A DNA stretch of 64,000 nucleotides from CAVVPY01 sp963750295. Lineage in GTDB: Bacteria; Actinomycetota; Actinomycetes; Mycobacteriales; Jatrophihabitantaceae. The stretch spans positions 2,294,001-2,358,000 of the forward strand of contig CAVVPY010000001.1 in NCBI GenBank assembly GCA_963750295.1, written 5' to 3'. The stretch's first letter is position 1. Every line of letters starts with the position of its first letter. Made by a program: the position numbers and the translations under genes. This document shows, piece after piece, positions 32,642-42,016 of this stretch. The notes under the pieces are model-generated. The model made no database searches and had not been told where the DNA came from. It worked only from the letters and a program-made list of their open reading frames with translations.

Positions 32642-33513
32642 CGGATGCCCGCGAACAGGTCGTCCTCGGGGATGGTCGAGTCGACGAGCGAGCGGGCCAA
32701 CTCGAAGTCCTCGGTCGGCCACGCCTGCTTCTGCAGGTCGAGCGGTACCGAGAAGAACCAGCCGTTCGGGTCCACCTGGGTGGCATGGGCCAGCAGCGCC
32801 TGGTCGCGGCGCTCGAACCAGTCCGCGACGTTGACGCGCGTCGTGACCTTGGCCGGGCGGAACTTCTCTTTCATCTCGTCCCATCGCTTGCGCCGCTCCT
32901 CGAAGGGTGACTCGAGGCCTTTGGAAATCATCGCCTCGTGCAGCGCGTCGAACCGCTCCGGGCTGAAGCCGACGTCGTAGTAGAGCTTCAGCGGCTGCCA
33001 GGGTTCGCCCTCGTCCGGAAAGCGGTCCGGATCCGGCGCCGCCTCGAACGCCGCCACCGAGATCTCGTGACAGCGGATGTGGTCCGGGTGCGGGTAGCCA
33101 CCGTTCTCGTCGTAGGTCGTGATCACATGCGGGCGGAAGTCGCGGATCTCGGCGACGAGCCGGCGCGCGCCTTCGTCCACCTCGGTGAGCGCGAAGCATC
33201 CCTCGGGAAGCGGGGGCAGCGGGTCGCCCTCGGGCAGGCCCGAGTCGACGAAGCCGAGCCAGTGCTGACGGACGCCGAGGACCGCCCGCGCGTGATCCAT
33301 CTCGGCGCGGCGGATCTCGCTGATGTTGTCCTCGATGTCCTTGCGGTGCTGCAACGCCGGGTTGAGGATGCTGCCCCGTTCGCCGCCGGTGCAGGTGACG
33401 ACGAGGACGTCGACGCCCTCATCGACATAGCGAGCCATGGTCGCCGCGCCCTTGCTCGATTCGTCGTCGGGATGGGCGTGCACAGCCATCAGCCGCAGTC
33501 GTTCGGAATTCAC
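32638..33513 (-). CDS. mca: Mycothiol S-conjugate amidase
   Basis: Mca cleaves mycothiol S-conjugates to a mercapturic acid, which is exported, and GlcN-inositol, which returns to mycothiol synthesis. The 291-residue protein has the LmbE/MshB zinc motif VHAHPDDESSKG (His13 and Asp-Asp-Glu) and the distal PHPDHIRCHE His. The length fits Mca (about 290), and the long C-terminal region FSPERFDALHEAMISKGL separates it from MshB. The gene starts with GTG 33513. Its presence shows that the organism makes mycothiol, which agrees with the enzyme at 24.1 kb. Confidence 0.93.
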   Translation of the reverse strand: MNSERLRLMAVHAHPDDESSKGAATMARYVDEGVDVLVVTCTGGERGSILNPALQHRKDIEDNISEIRRAEMDHARAVLGVRQHWLGFVDSGLPEGDPLPPLPEGCFALTEVDEGARRLVAEIRDFRPHVITTYDENGGYPHPDHIRCHEISVAAFEAAPDPDRFPDEGEPWQPLKLYYDVGFSPERFDALHEAMISKGLESPFEERRKRWDEMKEKFRPAKVTTRVNVADWFERRDQALLAHATQVDPNGWFFSVPLDLQKQAWPTEDFELARSLVDSTIPEDDLFAGIR

Positions 33514-33656
33514 GTTGCCATTGTTCCCGATGCCCGCAACGCTTGCGTGCGCACGTTGCCCGTTTCGCCGCTACCGGGTTGTCGGTGTTAGGTTCGACGT
33601 TCGGCTTCGGCCCGACCGGGCCACCACGACCAGACCACGATCACTGGAGTATTCAC

Positions 33657-34154
33657 GTGTCCACGACCGACGACGCCATCGCCACCTGGCTCACCCAGGA
33701 AGCACACGACCGTCTGGCGCGCGAGTTGGACGAGCTCATCACCAACCGCCCCCGGATGGCGAAAGAGATCAACGACCGTCGCGAAGAGGGCGACCTGCGC
33801 GAGAACGGCGGCTATCAGGCGGCGCGCGAGGAGCAGGGCAAGCAGGAGGGTCGCATCCTGCAACTGCAGGAGTTGCTGCGCACCGCGAAGGTCGGCGAGG
33901 CACCGGTCAGCGAGGGCGTCGCAGGTCCGGGCATGGTCGTCGAGGTGCGCTTCGACGGCGACGACGAGATCGAGACGTTCCTGATCGGGTCGCGCGAAGA
34001 GACCGAGACTGCGAACATCGAGGTCTACTCGGCCGCCTCGCCGCTCGGCAAGGCCCTCACCGGCGCCCGCGAGGGTGCCCGGGTCCAGTACGAGACCCCC
34101 ACCGGCAAGACGATGAAGCTCGAACTCGTCGCGGTGAAGCGCTACCCGGTCTGA
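33657..34154 (+). CDS. greA: Transcription elongation factor GreA
   Basis: GreA enters the secondary channel of RNA polymerase and triggers cleavage of backtracked RNA. The 165-residue protein has the N-terminal coiled coil with the acidic tip NDRREEGDLRENGGYQAAREEQ (seen in parts along residues 40-65) and the FKBP-like C-terminal domain (90-160, ending LVAVKRY). The RENGGY form is the actinobacterial variant. The start is GTG 33657, with GGAG 7 nt upstream. It diverges from mca. A TAGGTT at 33588-33593 may be its -10 box with an ordinary leader. Confidence 0.94.
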   Translation: MSTTDDAIATWLTQEAHDRLARELDELITNRPRMAKEINDRREEGDLRENGGYQAAREEQGKQEGRILQLQELLRTAKVGEAPVSEGVAGPGMVVEVRFDGDDEIETFLIGSREETETANIEVYSAASPLGKALTGAREGARVQYETPTGKTMKLELVAVKRYPV

Positions 34155-34171
34155 TCGGCACGCACTGATCC

Positions 34172-34645
34172 TCAGCGGCGGGCCCGAACGAGGGGCTGGA
34201 GCCGATGCGGCACCGGGTTCGACAGCGCGATCACCGTCGAGGTGCGGACGATCTGGGGAAACTCCGTGACCGTGTCCAGCACCCGCTGCAGATCGTCGTT
34301 GGACCGCGCCACGAGCCGGCACAACATGTCGCCCTGCCCGGTGATCGTGTGCACCTCCAGCACCTCGGGGATGGCCCGCAGGTGGTCGAGGACGTCCGCG
34401 CCCCGACCCTGACGGATCTCGAGGGTGGCGAACGCGGTGACGATGTAGCCGAGCGCGACCGGGTCGAGGGCCGGCGCGAACGACGCGATCACCCCCCGCC
34501 GGACGAGCCGGTCGAGCCGGGCCTGCGCAGTCGCGCGGGCCACTCCGAGGCGACGCGAGAGTTCGAGCACACCCGCTTTGGGCGCCGAGTCGAGTTCACG
34601 CAACAGGCGGGCGTCCAGATCGTCGAGACCGTCGGTCGAGGGCAC
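34172..34645 (-). CDS. Lrp/AsnC-family transcriptional regulator
   Basis: The 157-residue protein has an N-terminal winged helix (DDLDARLLRELDSAPKAG, VLELSRRLGVARATAQARLDR) and a RAM/AsnC ligand domain (70-150, VTAFATLEIRQGRG, EVLEVHTITGQGDMLCRLVA). Such proteins form octamers and sense amino acids or related metabolites. The ligand is unknown. The start is GTG 34645; the frame stays open upstream but runs antisense to the PucR gene. It diverges from that regulator across 135 bp, so they may share control. Confidence 0.9.
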   Translation of the reverse strand: MPSTDGLDDLDARLLRELDSAPKAGVLELSRRLGVARATAQARLDRLVRRGVIASFAPALDPVALGYIVTAFATLEIRQGRGADVLDHLRAIPEVLEVHTITGQGDMLCRLVARSNDDLQRVLDTVTEFPQIVRTSTVIALSNPVPHRLQPLVRARR

Positions 34646-34780
34646 GCCGTCAAGCCTGACAGCTCGGGGCCGCCGACGGCGGTCACGACGCGAACGCGCA
34701 CCGGCCGCGTTTGCCACGCGGCGATAGGCTCGCGTGGCCGTCCAGGGGCGACGGGCGCCCGCGAGGAGGTAGCGACTGGC

Positions 34781-35953
34781 ATGGACGCCGCCGAACTCGC
34801 AGCCGACGCGCTCGCGGAGGTCGACTGCGCCTTCGACGCCGACCGGCTGGCGACGTTCCTGCGGGCCGCCGAGCGGGTGGCCCGGCTGGCCGACCGCCTG
34901 CAGCCGCCTGAGCTGACCCAGTGCCGGCAGGACGGCGCCTGGGCGGCGGGGGCCGGTGTCAAGCTTCCCGAGCTGGTCGATGTCTATCTCAGCAGCGCAC
35001 GGCTGCTGTGGCTGCAACTGGCGTCCGACCCGCGTGGTGACTCGGACCTGGTTGCCATGGGTGCAGCGGTGCTGCAGACCGTCGACGACGCGCTGGCCCA
35101 GGTGGCCACCGGGTACGCCGATGCCGGCCGGGTGATGCTGCGCAACGACGAGGCCAATCGCCGCGACTTCATCGACGATCTGCTGCTCGGCTCGGGCGAG
35201 ACCTCGAGCCTGTTCACCCGGGCCGAGCACTACGGCCTGGCGGCCGGTGGGTGGCACTGCGTGATCGTGCTGGGCGGCGAGCGCCCGCTGCACGGTTCGT
35301 CGACCGCCGCGTCCGACCTCGAGGCTGCCGCGCGCAGGTCGCTGCCCGGTCGCGGCGTACTGGTGGCCCCGCGCCACGGTCGCCTGGTGGTCGTCCTCGA
35401 GCTCGGGGCGATCGCCGAGCGCGCCCGCTCCGACGAGGCCGACCAGATTGCGAGCGCGCTGCTCACTGCCGCAGACCACGTCTCTGGCGATCGTGACGAC
35501 TCGATCGTCTCGGTCAGCCGCCGCCGGCAGGGGGTCGGAGCCGTCGCAGCGTCATTCCACGAGGCGGACGAGGGGTTTGCGCTCATTGCAGCGCTCGACT
35601 GGCCGGGGCGGCTGGTGCACGCCGACGAGCTGGCGGTGTTCCGCGTCCTGCTGCGCGACCGTGAATCGATGGTCGAACTCGTCGAATCGGTGCTGGGTCC
35701 GCTCCGACTTGCCCGGGGCGGGGTGGGGCCGCTGCTCGAGACCCTGCACGTGTTCCTGTCGGCGGGAGCCGTTGCCACCGAGACCGCCCGCCGCCTGCAC
35801 CTGTCGGTCCGCGCCGTGACCTATCGGCTCAAGCGCATTGCCGATGTCACCGGCTACGACCCGACCGACGCCGACCAGCGGCTGACGCTGCACGTCGCGG
35901 TCGCGGGCGCTCACCTGCTGCGCTGGGAAGAGACTGCCGCAGCGGGTTCCTGA
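34781..35953 (+). CDS. PucR-family transcriptional regulator
   Basis: A 390-residue protein with the C-terminal PucR helix-turn-helix (residues 325-385, TARRLHLSVRAVTYRLKRIADVTG), preceded by a GGDEF-like/CdaR middle domain and a helical N-terminus. Members regulate purine, sugar-acid or amino-acid use. ATG 34781 is the best start; GGAGG lies 11 nt upstream, a little far. TAGGCT near 34725 could be the -10 box. It is not next to a matching catabolic operon, so no target is proposed. Confidence 0.87.
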   Translation: MDAAELAADALAEVDCAFDADRLATFLRAAERVARLADRLQPPELTQCRQDGAWAAGAGVKLPELVDVYLSSARLLWLQLASDPRGDSDLVAMGAAVLQTVDDALAQVATGYADAGRVMLRNDEANRRDFIDDLLLGSGETSSLFTRAEHYGLAAGGWHCVIVLGGERPLHGSSTAASDLEAAARRSLPGRGVLVAPRHGRLVVVLELGAIAERARSDEADQIASALLTAADHVSGDRDDSIVSVSRRRQGVGAVAASFHEADEGFALIAALDWPGRLVHADELAVFRVLLRDRESMVELVESVLGPLRLARGGVGPLLETLHVFLSAGAVATETARRLHLSVRAVTYRLKRIADVTGYDPTDADQRLTLHVAVAGAHLLRWEETAAAGS

Positions 35954-36103
35954 GTGACACGTTGCCGGACCTCGGCAACGTAGCGCCGGGTAATTGACCT
36001 GCCGCAGACCCTGTTCGTGGGCGTTCGGCACGGCATTGTGGAGGGCAACCAGTTCGGACTCTGCTCGGTGCCCGCACGGGTGCCCGAAGGAGGTGCAACC
36101 TCG

Positions 36104-36430
36104 ATGACCAGCGACGCGCACGACAGCCGTCCTGAATCCGGCGGTGATCCGCCCGAGGACGCACACCCGACCCATCCCGCCGAGCCGGCGCCCGCGTCCG
36201 CGTCCGGTGAGGGCCTGCCGACGAGCGTCGCGGCCATCGCCCGGATGTCGATCACCGTCGTCATCGTCATCACCATCGTGCTGGTCGCAACCGCGATCGG
36301 CACCGTGCTGCACCACCGAACCTTCGGTGCGGTGGTCGGCGGCCTGGTCTGCATCGGTGTCGTCGGGACCATCTGGTACGACCGCCTCGCCCGTCCGCGC
36401 GACGCTCACCGAGGCCGGCCCCGCCGCTGA
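36104..36430 (+). CDS. Small two-helix membrane protein
   Basis: A 108-residue protein with a hydrophilic N-terminal half rich in Pro, Ser and Glu, and two membrane helices (SITVVIVITIVLVATAIGTVL and FGAVVGGLVCIGVVGTIWY). It ends in a basic tail. No family is recognised. AAGGAGGT at 36087-36094, 9 nt before ATG 36104, is one of the best ribosome sites in the window. It lies 82 bp before the ArsB/NhaD-type transporter. Confidence 0.65.
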   Translation: MTSDAHDSRPESGGDPPEDAHPTHPAEPAPASASGEGLPTSVAAIARMSITVVIVITIVLVATAIGTVLHHRTFGAVVGGLVCIGVVGTIWYDRLARPRDAHRGRPRR

Positions 36431-36512
36431 CCGACCGTCGCGGCCCGCTGCATTCACACACGAACGCCTCTCGCCGGAACCGGCGCCGGGCGCAGACCTG
36501 GAAGGTCCCTAG

Positions 36513-37799
36513 ATGCCAGCTGTCATTGCCGCGGTGGTGTTCATCGCCGGGTATGCCGCCATTGCCTCCGAGCGCTTCGACCGCGTCAAGGTGGTGTTGG
36601 CTGCGGCCGGCGTCCTGCTCGCCCTGAGGATCCTCGATCTGCACGACGCGTTCCACAGCGAGAAGACGGGCGTCGACTGGAACGTGATCCTGCTGCTGCT
36701 GGGGATGATGGTCATCGTCAGCGCCGTCCAGGAAACCGGCGTGTTCGACTTCTTGTCCCTGCACGCGGTCCGGATGACCGGGGGGCGTCCGTTCGCCCTG
36801 CTCGTCTTCCTCGTCGTGCTGACAGCGGTCGCTTCCGCGCTCGTCGACAACGTGACGATCGTGCTCCTGATCGCACCGATGGTCATCGCCATCACGCACG
36901 AGCTCGGACTGCCGCCCGTCCCGTTCCTGCTGTCGATCGTGTTCGCGTCCAACATCGGCGGTGCAGCCACCCTCATCGGCGATCCGCCCAACATCATCAT
37001 CGGCAGCGAGGCCGGCCTCACCTACGTCGACTTCCTCGCCAACCTTGCCCCGCTCGTGGCCATCCTGCTGCTGGCCTTCATCGGGACCATCCGGCTGATG
37101 TACGGCTCCATGGAGGTCGATCAGGAGCGCGTCCGCGCGATGCTCGTGCAGGACCCGCGCAGCAAGCTGAGAGACACCAAGATGCTCGCGTGGACGATCG
37201 GGGTGCTCCTCGTCGTCACCGTGGCCTTCGCGCTGCACGGCGTGCTGCACTACGAGCCGGCGATCGTCGCGCTGCTCGGCGCCGGCGTCGTCCTCGTGGT
37301 CACGGCCAAGCCGGCGGAACTGCTGCAGGAGGTCGAGTGGGGGACCCTCGCTTTCTTCGTCGGGCTGTTCATCATGGTCGGCGCGCTCGTCAAGGTCGGC
37401 ATCGTGTCGTCGATCGCCAGCTGGCTGGCCGACGTGATCGACGGGCGGCTGCTGCTCGGCTGCTTGCTGCTTCTCGGCGTCTCGGCGGTGCTGTCGGCCG
37501 TGGTCGACAACATCCCCTACGTCGCGACGATGGCGCCGATCGTGGGCACGCTGGCGGCCGATCTGCCCGCGGGCACCGACAGCACACCGCTGTGGTGGTC
37601 GCTGGCCCTCGGTGCTGATCTCGGTGGCAACGCCACCCCCGTCGGCGCGAGCGCGAACCTGATCGTGCTGGCGATCGCCGCCCGGCACGGCCACACGATC
37701 TCGTTCGGGAAGTTCGTGCGGCAAGGTGTCGTGATCACCTTGATGACGTTGTCGCTGTCGGCGCTCTACATCTGGGCCCGGTACTTCCTGCTCGCCTGA
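36513..37799 (+). CDS. ArsB/NhaD-type ion transporter
   Basis: The 428-residue protein has ten to twelve membrane helices and the ion-transporter-superfamily repeats. The duplicated loop signatures are clear: NVTIVLLIAPMVIAIT with IGGAATLIGDPPNIIIGS in the first half, and VDNIPYVATMAPIV with GNATPVGASANLIVLAIA in the second. The closest groups are ArsB/NhaD permeases (such as Rv2684/Rv2685) and SLC13 anion carriers. The transported ion is not predictable; no arsR or arsenate reductase lies nearby, so arsenite export is not assumed. A GGAAGGT site precedes ATG 36513. Confidence 0.87.
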   Translation: MPAVIAAVVFIAGYAAIASERFDRVKVVLAAAGVLLALRILDLHDAFHSEKTGVDWNVILLLLGMMVIVSAVQETGVFDFLSLHAVRMTGGRPFALLVFLVVLTAVASALVDNVTIVLLIAPMVIAITHELGLPPVPFLLSIVFASNIGGAATLIGDPPNIIIGSEAGLTYVDFLANLAPLVAILLLAFIGTIRLMYGSMEVDQERVRAMLVQDPRSKLRDTKMLAWTIGVLLVVTVAFALHGVLHYEPAIVALLGAGVVLVVTAKPAELLQEVEWGTLAFFVGLFIMVGALVKVGIVSSIASWLADVIDGRLLLGCLLLLGVSAVLSAVVDNIPYVATMAPIVGTLAADLPAGTDSTPLWWSLALGADLGGNATPVGASANLIVLAIAARHGHTISFGKFVRQGVVITLMTLSLSALYIWARYFLLA

Positions 37800-37847
37800 G
37801 ACCGGGGTGGCCCGGCGCGGCGGAGGCGGCTACGGCATTCTGAGGCA

Positions 37848-38558
37848 GTGACACGACACGCCGCCGGGTGGCTGTGCGCCGCCGCGGTGGTGCTCGGCTC
37901 GGCGTTGCTCACCGCCTGCTCCGCCAGCACCACCGGGTCGGCGGAGCAGCCGTCCTCCAGGGCGCCCAGCACCAGCGCGTCCCCGTCCCCGTCCCGCAGC
38001 CGGCGCTCCCCGTCGCCGACGACGCCGAGTTCACCGGCGACGTCGGCGTCGAGCAGCACGCATTCGGTCCCCTCGCGACCGCTGCGGAGCGAGACCGTCC
38101 ACGCCTCGGACGGCAGCGTCTACGCGATTCAGGTGTGGGCCGAGCAGACCTCGACCGACTGTGCCGCCCATGCCTACGGACAGGTCGCCGGCTTCCTGGC
38201 CGCGCACCCGTGCTTCGGCATCAGCCAGGTGCTCGCCACCACCGCCATCGACGGGCGGGCGGTGGGCTTCGCGCAGAACGGCGTCGGCTTCAAGGGCGAT
38301 CTGCAGGTGTCCTACCGCGCTGCGCGCGATTTCGGCGCGCTGATCACCAGGGACGGCACCGGGAACCTGGACGATCTGTTCCGTGAGGGCTACCGGCTGC
38401 CCGCCGGGCCGGATCACGTGCCGTCGCCGGACGCGTTCAAGGCGCTCGGGCAGGACAACGGCGTGACGGTGGTCGACGCGTGGTACCTCGACGGTCCGAC
38501 CCCGGACAACGATCCGCCACTGGTGAAGATGGCCGAGGACATTTTCCTGCAGTTCTGA
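37848..38558 (+). CDS. Secreted lipoprotein, function unknown
   Basis: A 236-residue protein with a lipoprotein signal peptide; the lipobox is LLTAC with the lipidated Cys near residue 24. A Ser/Pro/Thr-rich linker (residues 28-75) leads to a globular domain of about 155 residues starting around SDGSVYAIQVWAEQ. It has two Cys (DCAAHAYG and HPCFG) that could form a disulfide. No family is recognised. The start is GTG 37848, with CATTCT 6 nt upstream as a weak -10. It precedes the AAA gene, but a separate promoter lies between them. Confidence 0.75.
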   Translation: MTRHAAGWLCAAAVVLGSALLTACSASTTGSAEQPSSRAPSTSASPSPSRSRRSPSPTTPSSPATSASSSTHSVPSRPLRSETVHASDGSVYAIQVWAEQTSTDCAAHAYGQVAGFLAAHPCFGISQVLATTAIDGRAVGFAQNGVGFKGDLQVSYRAARDFGALITRDGTGNLDDLFREGYRLPAGPDHVPSPDAFKALGQDNGVTVVDAWYLDGPTPDNDPPLVKMAEDIFLQF

Positions 38559-38592
38559 CGCACCGGCGCTACCGCGTTAACCACCCGGGTCG

Positions 38593-38598
38593 TAGCGT
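38593..38598 (+). promoter_or_regulatory. -10 box of the AAA-VWA-SET operon
   Basis: TAGCGT with 7 nt to GTG 38606, and no ribosome site. It would start a leaderless message for the three-gene operon. Confidence 0.5.
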
Positions 38599-38605
38599 CG
38601 ATCGA

Positions 38606-40033
38606 GTGAGTGCTGCCCCTTCCGTGTCCACCCTCGGTGACCTGCGCGCAACCGGTCACGTCCACCGCTCGGTCAAGACCGAGATGCGGCAGAACCTGAT
38701 CGCACGCCTGTCCGCGGGCGAGCCGACCCTGCCCGGGATCGTGGGGTTCGACGACACGGTCGTGCCCGAGGTCGAGCGAGCCGTGCTCGCCGGTCATGAC
38801 ATGGTGCTGCTCGGCGAGCGCGGGCAGGGCAAGACCCGGCTCATCCGCACCCTGGTCGGGCTGCTCGACGAGTGGACGCCGGTCGTCCACGGCTGCGAGA
38901 TCAACGACCATCCCTACGCCCCGGTCTGCTCGCGCTGCCGCGCGCTGTCGGCCGCCGACGGCGATCTGACGCCCGTGGCCTGGCTGCATCGCAGCGAGCG
39001 CTACGGCGAGAAGCTGGCGACGCCCGACACCAGCGTCGGCGATCTCATCGGCGACGTCGATCCGATCAAGGTCGCGCAGGGTCGCACCCTCGGCGACCCA
39101 GAGACGATCCACTTCGGCCTGGTCCCCCGGACCAACCGCGGCATCGTCGCCATCAACGAACTGCCCGACCTGGCCGAGCGGATCCAGGTCTCGTTGCTCA
39201 ACGTGCTGGAGGAACGCGACATCCAGGTACGTGGCTACCAGTTGCGGATGCCGCTCGATCTGCTTCTCGTCGCGAGCGCCAACCCCGAGGACTACACCAA
39301 CCGCGGGCGGATCATCACGCCGCTGAAGGACCGCTTCGGTGCCGAGGTGCGCACGCACTACCCGCTCGCGCTGGCCGACGAACTGGCGCTCATCGCGCAG
39401 GAGGCCGCGGTGTTGTGGACCGACTCCGCCTACGCGGCGCCGGTCGTTCCGATGCACCTGCTCGAGGTCATCGGCAGGTTCGCGCGCAACGTCCGGGACG
39501 CGCCACAGGTCGATCAGCGCTCCGGCGTCTCGGCGCGGTTCGCGATCGCCGCGGTCGAGACAGTGGCAGCGTCCGCGGTGCGGCGGGCGGCGCAGTCCGG
39601 CGAGGCGATCGCGGTCGCCCGCGTCGCCGATCTGCCGGCCATCATCCCGGCCTCACGCGGCAAGGTGGAGTTCGACGACGCCGACGAGGGGCGCGAGTTC
39701 GACGTGCTCGAACACCTGCTGCGACGCTCGGTGAGCGAGACCTATCGCGCGCACCTGGCGGGGATGGACCTGCGTCCCTTGCAGGAGCGCTTCGATCAGG
39801 GGCTCACCGTCGAGACCGGTGAGTCGGTTGGTGCCGAGACCCTGCTCGGCCAGCTCGGCCCCGTCCCGGTGCTGTCCGGCTTGCTGGAACGGCTCGAGCC
39901 CGACGGGATCGGCGAGGGACCGGCGGCCATCGGCATCGCCGCGGCGGTCCTCGAATTCGCGCTCGAGGGGCTGCACCTGAACAAGCGCCTGGCCAAGGAC
40001 TCCGACGGCAGCCGGACGATCTATGGCAACTAG
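38606..40033 (+). CDS. MoxR/Mg-chelatase-like AAA+ ATPase
   Basis: The 475-residue protein has an AAA+ core with Walker A LLGERGQGKTRLIRTL near residue 75, a zinc-type CxxC insert (YAPVCSRCRAL near 112), RGIVAINELPDL as the Walker B region, SANPEDYTNRGRIITPLKDRF with sensor 1 and the arginine finger, and a helical lid. It resembles ChlI and Rv0958. With the VWA protein just downstream it forms a MoxR-VWA type pair; such pairs mature proteins or insert metals. The organism shows no chlorophyll genes, so Mg-chelatase in the strict sense is unlikely. The start is GTG 38606 at a leaderless promoter. Confidence 0.88.
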   Translation: MSAAPSVSTLGDLRATGHVHRSVKTEMRQNLIARLSAGEPTLPGIVGFDDTVVPEVERAVLAGHDMVLLGERGQGKTRLIRTLVGLLDEWTPVVHGCEINDHPYAPVCSRCRALSAADGDLTPVAWLHRSERYGEKLATPDTSVGDLIGDVDPIKVAQGRTLGDPETIHFGLVPRTNRGIVAINELPDLAERIQVSLLNVLEERDIQVRGYQLRMPLDLLLVASANPEDYTNRGRIITPLKDRFGAEVRTHYPLALADELALIAQEAAVLWTDSAYAAPVVPMHLLEVIGRFARNVRDAPQVDQRSGVSARFAIAAVETVAASAVRRAAQSGEAIAVARVADLPAIIPASRGKVEFDDADEGREFDVLEHLLRRSVSETYRAHLAGMDLRPLQERFDQGLTVETGESVGAETLLGQLGPVPVLSGLLERLEPDGIGEGPAAIGIAAAVLEFALEGLHLNKRLAKDSDGSRTIYGN

Positions 40034-40066
40034 CCACCCTGCTGCGGTAGCCGACCCGGGTCGACG

Positions 40067-42016
40067 ATGAGGTACCGCGCCTGGCACGGCGGTCCCGACC
40101 CGCTCGCCCCGCCCTACGACGTCCGTGAAGCGCTGGACGAGCTCGGCGACGACGTGCTGGCCGGCTCGTCCCCGCGCAGCGCCCTGAGCCGGCTGCTGCG
40201 GCGCGGGACCGACGGCCGGGACGGCTTGGACGCCCTGCGGCGCCGCGCCCGCGAGCGGGCCCGTGAGCTGCGGCGCAGCGGACAGCTCGACGGCACCTTG
40301 CAGCAGGTCAAGCAGTTGCTGGACGAGGCGGTCGAGGCCGAGCGAAGCGCGCTGTTCCCCGATCCGGGCGATGCCGCCCGGATGGCCGAGGCCGAGCTGG
40401 ACGCGCTGCCGAACGACACCGCGCGCGCCGTGCGCCAGCTCGCGGACTACCAGTGGCGCTCGCCCGAAGCGCGGGCCGCGTACGAGCAGATCCAGCAACT
40501 GCTGCGCGAGGAGGTGCTGGACCAGCAGTTCTCCGGCATCCGCGAGGCGATGCAGAATGCCACGCCGCAGGATCTCGAGCGGTTGCGCGAGATGATGCGG
40601 GCCCTCAACGACATGCTCGACGCCGACGCGCGCGGCGAGCACACCGACGAGGACTTCGCGCAGTTCATGGCGCAGTACGGCGACTTCTTCGCTGACCAGC
40701 CGAGCAATCTTGAGGAGCTCATCGACTCACTCGCCCGGCGGGCCGCCGCCGCGCAGCGCCTGCTCGAGTCGCTGTCGCCCGAGCAGCGCAACGAGCTGGA
40801 AGCGCTGATGGGTCAGGCGATGCAGCAAGCGGGGCTGGCCGATGAGATGGGGCGGCTGCAACAGGGCCTGCGGTCGGCCCGCCCGGACCTGCGGTGGGGC
40901 GGTCGGCAGCGGATGGACGGCGACGAGCCGATGGGGTTGTCCGACGCGACCGGTGCCCTGGCCGAGCTGTCCGACCTCGACCAGCTCGACGACCTGCTCG
41001 GCCAGGACTACCCCGGCGCGAGCCTGGACGACATCGACGAGGAACTCATCGAGCGGGCGCTGGGCCGGCGCGCGGTCGACGACCTGTCCCGGCTGCGCGA
41101 GATCGAGCGCGAACTGCGCCGGCAGGGTTACCTCGAGCGCGGCGGCGACGGGCTGAAGCTGACGCCGCGCGCGCTGCGCCGGCTCGGCTCGACGGCCCTG
41201 CGCCGCGTGTTCGACCTGCTGGACTCGCGCGGGCGGGGCGGGCACGACATCCGCGACGCCGGTGCCGCGGGCGAGGTCACGGGCGGCAGCCGCGAGTGGC
41301 GCTTCGGTGACGAGCAGCCCCTCGACGTCTCGCGCACCGTCCGCAACGCCGTCCGGCGGGCCACGTCGTCGGGCTCGTCGCTGAGCCTGGCCGCGGAGGA
41401 CTTCGAGGTCGTCGAGACCGAGCGTCGCTCGTCGGCCGCCGTCGCCCTGCTCGTCGACATGTCCTACTCGATGGAACTTCGGGGGACGTGGGGCGAGGCG
41501 AAGACGACCGCGCTGGCGCTGCACGCGCTGATCAGCACCAAGTTCCCCCAGGACGCGATCGAGATCATCGGCTTCAGTGACTACGCCCGCGTGCTGACGA
41601 CCGGAGCGCTCGTCGACCACGACTGGGACCGCGTCCAGGGAACCAACCTGCAGCACGGGCTGATGCTGGCGCGCAGGCACCTCGACCGGCACCGCTCGTC
41701 CGAGCCGGTGATCCTGGTGATCACCGACGGTGAGCCGACCGCCCACCTGGCCCGCGACGGGTTCGCCGACTTCGCCTGGCCGCCGACCCGCGAGACGATC
41801 GCAGCCACGCTGGCCGAGGTGGAACGCTGCACCCGCCGTGGCGCCACGATCAACGTCTTCATGCTCGACGACGACCCGCGGCTGGTGTCGTTCATGCAGG
41901 AACTCGGCCGCCGCAACGGCGGCCGGGTGTTCCTGCCCAAGTCCGGTGCTCTCGGCGAGTACGTGGTCGCCGACTACCTGCGCGCGCGGCGCGGCCGACG
42001 TCGTGCCGCCGGCTGA
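40067..42016 (+). CDS. VWA-domain protein, partner of the AAA+ ATPase
   Basis: A 649-residue protein. Residues 1-380 are helical and charged with coiled-coil parts, and residues 455-640 form a von Willebrand A domain. Its metal-ion-dependent adhesion site is complete: LLVDMSYSMEL (DxSxS), a Thr in VQGTNLQHGL, and ITDGEPT. It corresponds to Rv0959. The VWA likely binds a client or a metal-bearing partner and is remodelled by the ATPase encoded 33 bp upstream. The end overlaps the SET gene by 14 bp. Confidence 0.88.
   Translation: MRYRAWHGGPDPLAPPYDVREALDELGDDVLAGSSPRSALSRLLRRGTDGRDGLDALRRRARERARELRRSGQLDGTLQQVKQLLDEAVEAERSALFPDPGDAARMAEAELDALPNDTARAVRQLADYQWRSPEARAAYEQIQQLLREEVLDQQFSGIREAMQNATPQDLERLREMMRALNDMLDADARGEHTDEDFAQFMAQYGDFFADQPSNLEELIDSLARRAAAAQRLLESLSPEQRNELEALMGQAMQQAGLADEMGRLQQGLRSARPDLRWGGRQRMDGDEPMGLSDATGALAELSDLDQLDDLLGQDYPGASLDDIDEELIERALGRRAVDDLSRLREIERELRRQGYLERGGDGLKLTPRALRRLGSTALRRVFDLLDSRGRGGHDIRDAGAAGEVTGGSREWRFGDEQPLDVSRTVRNAVRRATSSGSSLSLAAEDFEVVETERRSSAAVALLVDMSYSMELRGTWGEAKTTALALHALISTKFPQDAIEIIGFSDYARVLTTGALVDHDWDRVQGTNLQHGLMLARRHLDRHRSSEPVILVITDGEPTAHLARDGFADFAWPPTRETIAATLAEVERCTRRGATINVFMLDDDPRLVSFMQELGRRNGGRVFLPKSGALGEYVVADYLRARRGRRRAAG

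Noticed and set aside
34646..35479. 435-residue frame fusing the AsnC regulator to upstream sequence
   Set aside because: The extra part lies opposite the PucR gene and shows no family similarity; the AsnC start fits GTG 34645.
36513..37799. Arsenite resistance operon
   Set aside because: The transporter fold fits, but no arsR, arsC or arsA-like gene is adjacent.
38606..42016. Magnesium chelatase for chlorophyll synthesis
   Set aside because: The AAA and VWA pair looks like ChlI/ChlD, but no tetrapyrrole-pigment genes or ChlH subunit are near; the family also exists in non-photosynthetic actinobacteria.
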